Shown here: piece after piece, positions 39,424-47,019 of the stretch | Layout: each line of letters begins with the position of its first letter | Position numbering within the stretch: position 1 is the first letter of the stretch | Assembly: GCA_031253795.1 (NCBI GenBank) | Contig: JAIRVR010000055.1 | Location: forward strand, 62,001 to 126,000 | Reading direction: 5' to 3' | Origin: Burkholderiaceae bacterium | Lineage (GTDB): Bacteria > Pseudomonadota > Gammaproteobacteria > Burkholderiales > Burkholderiaceae_C | DNA: 64,000 nucleotides | Program-made: the position numbers and the translations under genes | The notes under the pieces: generated by a model | Databases searched by the model: none | Told to the model about the DNA's origin: nothing | The model's input: only the letters and a program-made list of their open reading frames with translations

Positions 39424-40187
39424 TCGCCCTGCGACCCGCGGTGCGCCCAGCCCGTGGTGCGCTTTTCGATGACGCTGAACAGCTCGTACATGGCCATGGC
39501 CATGGCGCCCACCACGATGAGGCCGGCAAAGGCCAGGCCCATCTGCATGGACGATCCCGCCGAGACCAGCAGATAGCCGATGCCCTCGTTGGCGGCCGTC
39601 ATCTCGCTGACCGTGGTGCCCACGAAGGCCAGGGTGATGGCCACCTTGAGCGAGCCGTAGAAATACGGCATGGAGCGCGGCAGGCCGACCTTGATCAGCA
39701 CGTCCCAGCGCCGCGCGCCCAGCACGCGCAGCACGTCCTCGAGCTCGGGCTCCAGCGTGGCCAGGCCCGTGGCGATGTTGACCATGATGGGGAAAAAACT
39801 GATCAGAAAGGCCGTCAGGATGGCCGGCCCCGCGCCGATGCCGAACCACACCACCAGAATGGGCACGAAGGCCGCCTTGGGCAGGGCGTTGAAGGCCGTC
39901 ATCAGCGGATAGAAGGCCGCATAGGCCAGGCGCGACGAGCCGATGAGAAAGCCCAGCAGCACGCCCACGACAATGGCCAGGCCGAAGCCTGCCATGGTCA
40001 CCCAGTAGGTGCGCCAGGCATGGGCGGCGATGATGCCGCTGAACTCGGCCAGCTGCTTGCCGATGGCCCAGGGGCTGGGAAAGATGAACTCCGAGACCTC
40101 GAAGGCCGAGCAGATGAGCTGCCACAGCAGGATGACCGCCAGCAGCAGCACCCAGGGGGCCCAGCGTTCCGCGTATTTCTTGTGCAT
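39420..40187 (-). CDS. ABC transporter permease, NitT/TauT type
   Basis: TYWVTMAGFGLAIVVGVLLGFLIGSS, FNALPKAAFVPILVVWFGIGAGPAILTAFLISFFPIMVN. Confidence 0.92.
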   Translation of the reverse strand: MHKKYAERWAPWVLLLAVILLWQLICSAFEVSEFIFPSPWAIGKQLAEFSGIIAAHAWRTYWVTMAGFGLAIVVGVLLGFLIGSSRLAYAAFYPLMTAFNALPKAAFVPILVVWFGIGAGPAILTAFLISFFPIMVNIATGLATLEPELEDVLRVLGARRWDVLIKVGLPRSMPYFYGSLKVAITLAFVGTTVSEMTAANEGIGYLLVSAGSSMQMGLAFAGLIVVGAMAMAMYELFSVIEKRTTGWAHRGSQGE

Positions 40188-40206
40188 GGGAAAGATCCGA
40201 TTCGCT

Positions 40207-41043
40207 TTACTGGTGGATGGCCGTGCCGGTCTTGCGCATGGCGCCGATATGGCCTCGCAGCTCGTGCACGATGTCGGTGAACTCGCGCGTATAGGTCAGC
40301 TCCAGGTCGCGCGGGCGCGGCAGGGTGATGTCGCGGCGCACGACGAAGCGGCCCGGGCCCTTGCTCATGACGTAGACGGTATCGGCCAGGAACACGCTTT
40401 CGCGCAGGTCGTGGGTGACCAGAATGACGTTGAAGCCCTGCTCGGCCTGCAGGTCGCGCAGCACGCACCACAGCTCCTCGCGCGTGAAGGCATCGAGCGC
40501 GCCGAAAGGCTCGTCCAGCAGCAGCATCTGGGGTTCATGGATGAGGGCGCGGCAGATGCTGGCGCGCTGCTGCATGCCGCCCGACAGCTGCCACGGGTAT
40601 TTGTCCTCGAAGCCGCCCAGGCCCACCTTCTGCAGCAGGGCACGCGCGCGGGCCTCGTATTCCTTGCGCTTGTGGCGGAACTGGGAACGGTGCGGCTCCA
40701 CGATTTCCAGCGGCAGCAGCACGTTGTCCACCGTGGTGCGCCAAGGCAGAAGCGACGGGGCCTGGAAGGCCATGCCCGAGATCTTGAGCGGGCCGGTCAC
40801 GCGCTGGCCATCGACCAGCACCCGGCCCATGGAAGGCATTTTCAGCCCCGTGGTCAGCTTCATGAAGGTGGACTTGCCGCAGCCCGAGGGGCCGACGATG
40901 GCGATGAACTCGCCGCGCCGCACCTGCAGGTCGATGGCCTCGACCGCGAAATGGTTGGCGCGCAGCAGCTCCTCGTTGTAGGCAAGCCAGACATCGCGGA
41001 ACTCGACGAAGAATTCGCCGGAATCGGAGTGGGGTTTGTTCAT
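40207..41043 (-). CDS. ABC transporter ATP-binding protein, NitT/TauT type
   Basis: GPSGCGKSTFMKLTTGL, LSGGMQQRASICRALIHEPQMLLLDEPFGALDAFTRE, VILVTHDLRESVFLADTVYVMSKGPG. Confidence 0.93.
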   Translation of the reverse strand: MNKPHSDSGEFFVEFRDVWLAYNEELLRANHFAVEAIDLQVRRGEFIAIVGPSGCGKSTFMKLTTGLKMPSMGRVLVDGQRVTGPLKISGMAFQAPSLLPWRTTVDNVLLPLEIVEPHRSQFRHKRKEYEARARALLQKVGLGGFEDKYPWQLSGGMQQRASICRALIHEPQMLLLDEPFGALDAFTREELWCVLRDLQAEQGFNVILVTHDLRESVFLADTVYVMSKGPGRFVVRRDITLPRPRDLELTYTREFTDIVHELRGHIGAMRKTGTAIHQ

Positions 41044-41098
41044 AGCAGACAGGGGTTGGCCCGCGGCGCGGCAGGGGCGGTGGCGCGCCGCGTGCGGA

Positions 41099-42124
41099 TC
41101 ATTTCTTGGGCAGGATGTTCAGCTCGGCCGCCGACGGCAGGAAGCTGCCGTTCCAGACCTCGGCCGGGTTGACGCGCGTCTTGGTCGCGTACACGTCCGA
41201 AACCTGGGAGGCCATCAGCGACAGGCGTGTGGGAACGACCTGGCCGAAGCCTTCGGCACGCGCATCGGCGCTGTTGACCACGGTGTCGATGGCCAGCTGC
41301 AGGCGGCGTGTCTCCAGCTGGGTGTTGACGATCCCGTCGCGCTCCTTCACGTAGGCGATGGCGGCACCCGGGTTGGCGATGACCTCCCTGGCACCCTTGG
41401 TGAAGGCCTGCAGGAAGGCCTTGATGGCTGCCGGGTTCTCCTTGATGAGCCTGGGGCTGGCGATGATGGCGTTGCCGTAGAGCTTCACGCCGTGCTCGGC
41501 ATAGGGCATGACGACCACGTCGGCGGGCTTGATGCCGCGCGCTTCCAGGTTCAGCAGCGAGGTGAAGGTAAATCCCGTGATGGCGTCCACGTCGCCGCGC
41601 ACCAGCATGGTTTCACGCAGCGGCGGGTCCATGGCCGTCCACTGCACGCCGCCGACCTGGTTGGCCTTGGCGAACAGCGGGAAGGCGCGCCGGCCCGCAT
41701 CGAACACGGGTGCGCCCAGCTTCTTGCCCGTCAGGTCCGCGGCCTTGGCGATACCGCTTTTCTTGAGCGCCATGACCGAGGCCGGCGTGTTGTTGTAGAC
41801 CATCATGATGGCCACGGGCTTGCCCGGCATGTCGGGGTTGTTGGCCTGGAACTCCATCAGCGCCGCAATGTCGGCAAAGCCCAGGTCATAGGCGCCCGAG
41901 GCCACGCGCTGCACCACGCCGCCCGAGCCGCTGCCGGCATCGATGCTCACGTCCAGGCCTGCGTCCTTGAAGTAGCCCTTGGCAGCCGGCTGCAGGAAGA
42001 AGGCGGCCGGACCCTCGAAGCGCCAGTCGAGCTGGAACTTCAGCGGCGTGGCGGCCTGGGCAGGGGCCAGGGCGGCGCTGGCGGACAAGGCCAGGACGGT
42101 GTGCAGGAACAGTCGTTTTTGCAT
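41099..42124 (-). CDS. ABC transporter substrate-binding protein, NMT1/SsuA-like
   Basis: LKFQLDWRFEGPAAFFLQPAAKGYFKDAGLDVSIDAGSGSGGVVQRVASGAYDLGFADIAALMEF. Confidence 0.9.
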   Translation of the reverse strand: MQKRLFLHTVLALSASAALAPAQAATPLKFQLDWRFEGPAAFFLQPAAKGYFKDAGLDVSIDAGSGSGGVVQRVASGAYDLGFADIAALMEFQANNPDMPGKPVAIMMVYNNTPASVMALKKSGIAKAADLTGKKLGAPVFDAGRRAFPLFAKANQVGGVQWTAMDPPLRETMLVRGDVDAITGFTFTSLLNLEARGIKPADVVVMPYAEHGVKLYGNAIIASPRLIKENPAAIKAFLQAFTKGAREVIANPGAAIAYVKERDGIVNTQLETRRLQLAIDTVVNSADARAEGFGQVVPTRLSLMASQVSDVYATKTRVNPAEVWNGSFLPSAAELNILPKK

Positions 42125-42160
42125 GGTGGCTTCCTCTCTGATGGCAATGAAAAAAAGGGC

Positions 42161-42673
42161 TCAGCTTTTCCAGGCGCCTTGGTGCGATGCCGAGGCCTCG
42201 GCGATCAGCGCCGGTCCTATGCACTCGATGGCGTGGGACGCGGTGTCGAACACATCGCGGCAGGACAGCTCGGCATCCTTCTGGTCCAGGCGCTCGCCGC
42301 GGAATGCGCGCAGGCGCACGGCATCGATGCCATAGACCACGCGGCCTATGGCCGACCAGAAAATGGCACCCGCGCACATCACGCAGGGCTCGGCCGAGGA
42401 GTACAGGGTGGCGCCGGCCAGGGCCTGGCGGTCATGGAGCGGGCTGGCCAGGCGGATGGCCGACAGCTCGGCATGGGCCGTGCAGTCGCCGCTTTCGCCG
42501 TTGGCGTTGCAGGCCTCGGCAATGACCTGGCCGCCCGCATCCACGATGAGGGCACCGAAGGGGCGGTTGCCACGCGCGCGGGCCCGGTCGGCCAGGGCGA
42601 TGGCACGGCGCAGGTACATGCCGTCGGGTTCGGCGAGCCGGGCCTCGGCGGGCAGGCAGACGGTGCTGTCCAT
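42161..42673 (-). CDS. CDA-fold nucleoside/nucleobase deaminase
   Basis: RPFGALIVDAGGQVIAEACN, AHAELSAIRLA, YSSAEPCVMCAGAIFWSAIGRVVYGIDA. Confidence 0.88.
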   Translation of the reverse strand: MDSTVCLPAEARLAEPDGMYLRRAIALADRARARGNRPFGALIVDAGGQVIAEACNANGESGDCTAHAELSAIRLASPLHDRQALAGATLYSSAEPCVMCAGAIFWSAIGRVVYGIDAVRLRAFRGERLDQKDAELSCRDVFDTASHAIECIGPALIAEASASHQGAWKS

Positions 42674-42683
42674 GTCCGCCTCC

Positions 42684-43700
42684 TCAGGCCTTGGCCATGC
42701 GCGCAGCCAGCGGCGGCAGCAGGCCACGATGGAACAGCGCATCGGGCGCGGGCACGGACTTGAGGTCGAAGGCATGGCCGACCTGCTCCACCTGGCGGGC
42801 CAGCAGCTGGGGATCGATATCGCCCAGGCCATGGCGGCGCGTATCGGGCGCGGCCAGGTACTGGGAGGTGATGGCCCAGCGCGCGGCCTCCAGCTTCTCG
42901 TCCAGGATGGGCTCGCGCTGGCGCACGGCCGCCACGGCCAGCGCGGGCTGGGCCAGGCATTCGACGATGGCGCGGTTGCTGGCGCGCAGAAAGGCCGCCA
43001 CCACCGCCGGCTGCTCGGCCAGCAGCGCGCTGGAGGCCAGGATGGCATTGCCGTACAGCTGCACGCCCGCATCGGTATAGCGCAGCACCGACAGCTCCTC
43101 GGGCTTGATGCGCGCGAACAGCGACACGGCCGAATCGTGGAAATAGGTGGCCGCGTCCACATCGCCGCGCACCACGACGTTGTCGCGCGCCGAGAACTCG
43201 GTGGTGGACCACGAGAACAGGTCGGCCGGCAGGTTCTGGCGCTGCGCCACCAGAGGCCAGACGCGGCGCGTGGACTCCACGGCCGCGGCCGCCACCTTCT
43301 TGCCCTTGAGACTGGCGAAGTCCGCCGTGATGCCGCGGTCCTTGCGGCCGATGATGGCGAAGGGCGCGCGGTTGTAGTACTGGTAGACGGCCTGCACGCG
43401 CGCCGCTCCCGGATTCTGTGCCTGGAACTCGATCAGGGCGCTGATGTCGCCCAGGCCCAGCTGGTACGCCCCGCTGGCCACGCGCGTGATCGATGCCACC
43501 GAGCCCGATCCCACGTCGATGGACACATCCAGTCCCTCGTCGCGGTAGTAGCCTTTTTGCAGCGCCAGAAAGAAGGGCGCGGTCTGCGAAGTCACGCGGA
43601 AGTCCAGCGTGAATTTCAGGGCGACGGGGGGCTTGCCCTGGGCCAGGGCGGCCCCGGCACAGGCGGCGGGCAGGGCGGCGAGGAAATGACGGCGTTGCAT
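42684..43700 (-). CDS. ABC transporter substrate-binding protein, NMT1/SsuA-like (paralogue of 41099-42124)
   Basis: LKFTLDFRVTSQTAPFFLALQKGYYRDEGLDVSIDVGSGSVASITRVASGAYQLGLGDISALIEF. Confidence 0.9.
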   Translation of the reverse strand: MQRRHFLAALPAACAGAALAQGKPPVALKFTLDFRVTSQTAPFFLALQKGYYRDEGLDVSIDVGSGSVASITRVASGAYQLGLGDISALIEFQAQNPGAARVQAVYQYYNRAPFAIIGRKDRGITADFASLKGKKVAAAAVESTRRVWPLVAQRQNLPADLFSWSTTEFSARDNVVVRGDVDAATYFHDSAVSLFARIKPEELSVLRYTDAGVQLYGNAILASSALLAEQPAVVAAFLRASNRAIVECLAQPALAVAAVRQREPILDEKLEAARWAITSQYLAAPDTRRHGLGDIDPQLLARQVEQVGHAFDLKSVPAPDALFHRGLLPPLAARMAKA

Positions 43701-43803
43701 GGTGGGGAACTCTCAGGCCTCGATCAAACGATGGGACCGGCCGGAGCCAGGGCCCCCGCCGATGCGACATGAGCAATTTCCGGGCAACGCGCCCGGGGGC
43801 ACG

Positions 43804-43821
43804 TGCTGAACGCTTCTACTC
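43804..43821 (-). repeat. Left arm of perfect 18-bp inverted repeat
   Basis: tgctgaacgcttctactc; reverse complement recurs at 44133-44150. Confidence 0.9.
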
Positions 43822-43849
43822 GTTGGGTCTTGTATGCAAATGGCGTACC

Positions 43850-43960
43850 ACCCCCTGAGCCGCTGCGCGGCTTCCCCTTCTCCGCGCGCTGCGCGAGGCA
43901 GGGGGAGGACAGGCGCGCCGCGGGGCGGGGCGCCCGGCACAGGCCCTTGCCCGGTGCACC
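43850..43960 (+). repeat. Intergenic two-hairpin repeat, copy 5
   Basis: accccctgagccgctgcgcggcttccccttctccgcgcgctgcgcgaggcagggggaggacaggcgcgccgcggggcggggcgcccggcacaggcccttgcccggtgcacc. Confidence 0.65.
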
Positions 43961-44132
43961 TCGCCCAGGGCCGCGCCCGTTTCCAGCGCTCCGGCATGCA
44001 TCAGCCTGGTGCATAGCCCGCCAGATGCGGGCAAGACGCCAGGCGCTGGCGCCGAACTGCACCACGATGGAACCTGGCGGAGGGATTCAGGCCGGCGCGG
44101 GCTGGCGCGCTGTTTGCTTGGGAAGTCGGCAA

Positions 44133-44150
44133 GAGTAGAAGCGTTCAGCA
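44133..44150 (+). repeat. Right arm of perfect 18-bp inverted repeat
   Basis: gagtagaagcgttcagca. Confidence 0.9.
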
Positions 44151-44173
44151 TGCCGGCCCTGCCGGTGCGGGTC

Positions 44174-44310
44174 ATTGCTCTTGAAGCGGGTGGGAAGGTG
44201 CCTGGTGGCCCGCCCTGCCCTGTTCACCACTTCAAGAGCGATGCGCGGACCGCCCTGCCACTGGGCGTGCGGTCCGTCGCGTCCCTTGTCATGGCCGTCG
44301 CGGCCAAGGA
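44174..44310 (+). promoter_or_regulatory. Structured 5' leader (candidate riboswitch/cis-regulatory RNA) of the 2OG dioxygenase gene
   Basis: attgctcttgaag/cttcaagagcgat long stem; CGGACCGC-N15-GCGGTCCG hairpin (44246-44276); CCTT/GGCC...GGCC/AAGG hairpin covering the likely SD (44306-44310). Confidence 0.45.
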
Positions 44311-44318
44311 AACCGACC

Positions 44319-45329
44319 ATGAACACGCTTGCCAACCCCGTACTGCCATCCGGATACGCCCTGGACGAACTCGCCAAGGAGGCCCGCATGGGCGGCCAGG
44401 GGCAGGAAACACGCTCGCGCGAGGTGCGCGTCATCGACATCTCCGACTTCGAACGGCGCAAGGCCGAGATCGCCGAGGCGATCTGGCAGGCTTCGGTGGA
44501 GATCGGCTTTTTCCAGGTGTCCGGCCATGGCATCGCACAGGCCGACATCGATGCCGCCTTCGGGCGCGCCGAGCAGTTGTTCGCCCTCCCGCGCGAGGTC
44601 AAGGCCCAGTGGCCCCTGTCGCGCAATGCGGGCTGGGAACACAAGGCCCAGATACGCCCGTCCACACGCACGCCCGACCAGAAGGAGTCCTACCAGGTCA
44701 CGCGGCCGCGCATGGCCGGCCTGTGGCCTACCGAGCAGGAACTGCCGGGTTTTCAGCAAGCCACCCTGGCCTTCGAGCGCCAGTGCTGGCAGGTGGGCAT
44801 GCGCCTGCTGTCCTGCTTTGCCCACCAGCTCGGCTTTGACGCCGATTTCTTCACGCGTGCCCACGACCCCGCGGTGCCGGCCTACCAGAGCACGCTGCGC
44901 ATGCTGCACTACTTTGCGGCCGACCCCGCCCTCAAGGACGAGCTGGGCCTGTGGCGCGCGGGCGCCCATACCGACTTCGACTGCCTGACCCTGCTCTTTC
45001 AGCGCGCGGGCCAGGGTGGCCTGCAGGTGCTGCCGGGCAAGGAAATGGAAGGCCAGCAATGGACGCCCGTGGACCCCGTGCCGGGCGTCATCACCTGCAA
45101 TATCGGCGACATGCTCACCCGCTGGAGCGACGACCAGCTGCCCAGCAACTTCCACCGCGTGCGCAACCCGCTGCCCCACGAATACCAGGGTGCGCGCTAC
45201 AGCCTGGCCTTCTTCTGCCAGGCCAACGAGGACGCCGTGATCGAGGGACCGGGAAAAAAGTACCCGCCCATCACGGGCGCCGAATACCTGCGCCAGCGCA
45301 TCAGCGCCAATTTCAGCAATCGGTACTGA
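44319..45329 (+). CDS. 2-oxoglutarate/Fe(II)-dependent dioxygenase (isopenicillin N synthase-like)
   Basis: VRVIDISDFERRKAEIAEAIWQASVEIGFFQVSGHGI; HTDFDCLTLLFQ (HxD); FHRVRNPLPHEYQGARYSLAFF (H...RxS). Confidence 0.92.
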   Translation: MNTLANPVLPSGYALDELAKEARMGGQGQETRSREVRVIDISDFERRKAEIAEAIWQASVEIGFFQVSGHGIAQADIDAAFGRAEQLFALPREVKAQWPLSRNAGWEHKAQIRPSTRTPDQKESYQVTRPRMAGLWPTEQELPGFQQATLAFERQCWQVGMRLLSCFAHQLGFDADFFTRAHDPAVPAYQSTLRMLHYFAADPALKDELGLWRAGAHTDFDCLTLLFQRAGQGGLQVLPGKEMEGQQWTPVDPVPGVITCNIGDMLTRWSDDQLPSNFHRVRNPLPHEYQGARYSLAFFCQANEDAVIEGPGKKYPPITGAEYLRQRISANFSNRY

Positions 45330-45407
45330 GCTCCGGGGCAGCGGTGCTGCCCCAGAAACGGCAAGGCCCCGGGGTCCGGGGCCTGGTCCGCGATCGGTGC
45401 TGGCGAT

Positions 45408-45662
45408 TCAGCGCAGCGAGTCGATCAGGGCGATGTACTGCTGTTTGGCCTCGTCGGGCGTGGTGTCCTTGAGCTTTTCCCAGGCATCCCACTTGGCGCG
45501 GCCCACCATGTCGGTGAAGCTGGGCTTCTTGGCCTCGTTGTCGCCCTCGGTGGCCTGCTTGTACAGGGCGTAGATCCTCAGCAGGGTGGCGTTGTCGGGG
45601 CGCTCGCTGATCGAGGTGGAGTTCTTGACGGCGGCCTCGAAGGCGGCGTTGAGATCGGACAT
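45408..45662 (-). CDS. Acyl-CoA-binding protein (ACBP)
   Basis: MSDLNAAFEAAVKNSTSISERPDNATLLRIYALYKQATEGDNEAKKPSFTDMVGRAKWDAWEKLKDTTPDEAKQQYIALIDSLR. Confidence 0.92.
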   Translation of the reverse strand: MSDLNAAFEAAVKNSTSISERPDNATLLRIYALYKQATEGDNEAKKPSFTDMVGRAKWDAWEKLKDTTPDEAKQQYIALIDSLR

Positions 45663-45721
45663 GGGAGGTCTCCTGGTTGGCTTTCGTATAGCGGCACAGT
45701 GTAGCCAAAAAAACGCGATTT

Positions 45722-45735
45722 AGCACGATCGTGCT
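45722..45735. promoter_or_regulatory. Perfect 14-bp palindrome upstream of ACBP gene, putative operator
   Basis: AGCACGATCGTGCT, 60 bp upstream of the ACBP start. Confidence 0.5.
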
Positions 45736-45785
45736 TTTTTGTTCCATCCTTCCCGGTCCCATGGCACCCGGCGCCGCCGCGCCGG

Positions 45786-46994
45786 TCAGCGCGTGGGCTC
45801 GGCCAGCCAGCGCTGGGCCAGCAGGACCCAGAAGCTGGCGCCCTGGGGAATGAGGGCGTCGTTGAAGTCGTAGCTGGGGTTGTGCAGGGTGCAGGGACCG
45901 CCGCCATGGCCCAGGGACCGGTGGTCGCCGTCCCCGTTGGCGATGAAGCAGTAGGCGCCGGGCTTTTCCAGCAGCATGAAGGCGAAGTCCTCGGCGCCCA
46001 TGGAGGCCTCCTGGGGCAGCACATGCTCCTCGCCCACCACCTCGGCCATCACACGGCGCGCGAACTCGGCTTCGGGGGCAGCGTTGATGGTGGGCGGGTA
46101 GTTGCGGTGGAACTCGAATTCGCAGCGCGTGTCGTGGGCCGTGCAAATGCTCTCGGCCAGGGCCTTCATGCGCTTTTCGATCAGATCCAGCACCTCCAGG
46201 CTGAAGGTGCGCACCGTGCCCTGCAGTTCCACGCTGTCGGGCACGACATTGGTGGCCTCGCCCGCATGCACCATGGTGACGGAGACCACGCCGGCCTCGA
46301 TGGGCTTGACGTTGCGGCTGACGATGGTCTGCAGGCCCAGGATGAGCTGGGCCGCCACGGGCACGGGATCGACCACCATGTGCGGCATGGCCGCGTGGCC
46401 GCCCTTGCCGCGCACGACGATGCGGAACTCGTTGCTGGAGGCCATGGCCGGACCCGGCCCCACGGCCATGGTGCCGGCCGGCATGCCGGGCCAGTTGTGC
46501 ATGCCGAAGACGGCCTGCATGGGGAACCGGGTGAACAGGCCGTCCTCGACCATTTCGCGCGCACCGCCACCGCCTTCCTCGGCGGGCTGGAAGATCAGGT
46601 GGACCGTGCCCTCGAAGCTGTCGCGGTGGGCCGCCAGATACTGGGCCGCAGCGAGCAGCATGGCCACATGGCCGTCATGGCCACAGGCGTGCATCTTGCC
46701 CGCATGGCGGCTGGCGTGCTCGAAGCGGTTGAACTCCTGCATGGGCAGGGCGTCCATGTCGGCGCGCAGGCCGAGGGCGCGGCCGCAGGCGCCGCCGTCG
46801 CGGCCATGGACGGTGCCGACCACGCCGGTGCGGCCCAGGCCACGGTGCACCGCAATGCCCCATTCCTGCAGCTGGTGCGCCACCAGGTCGGCGGTGCGCA
46901 CTTCCTCGAAGCACAGTTCGGGATGGGCATGGATGTCGCGGCGCAACGCGGTGATGGCGGGTGCCGTGTCCAGCAGTTCCTGCAGCAGGGCCAT
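45786..46994 (-). CDS. M20 family amidohydrolase (hippurate hydrolase-like)
   Basis: RRDIHAHPELCFEEVRTADLVA, MHACGHDGHVAMLLAAAQYLA, FQPAEEGGGGAREMVEDGLF. Confidence 0.92.
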   Translation of the reverse strand: MALLQELLDTAPAITALRRDIHAHPELCFEEVRTADLVAHQLQEWGIAVHRGLGRTGVVGTVHGRDGGACGRALGLRADMDALPMQEFNRFEHASRHAGKMHACGHDGHVAMLLAAAQYLAAHRDSFEGTVHLIFQPAEEGGGGAREMVEDGLFTRFPMQAVFGMHNWPGMPAGTMAVGPGPAMASSNEFRIVVRGKGGHAAMPHMVVDPVPVAAQLILGLQTIVSRNVKPIEAGVVSVTMVHAGEATNVVPDSVELQGTVRTFSLEVLDLIEKRMKALAESICTAHDTRCEFEFHRNYPPTINAAPEAEFARRVMAEVVGEEHVLPQEASMGAEDFAFMLLEKPGAYCFIANGDGDHRSLGHGGGPCTLHNPSYDFNDALIPQGASFWVLLAQRWLAEPTR

Positions 46995-47019
46995 ATCATT
47001 CTCCTTGTGATGCGCTACC

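Noticed and set aside
45365-45383. GC-rich hairpin ggccccggggtccggggcc between dioxygenase and ACBP genes
   Set aside because: No T-tract follows on either strand; may be a terminator-like stem but evidence is insufficient.
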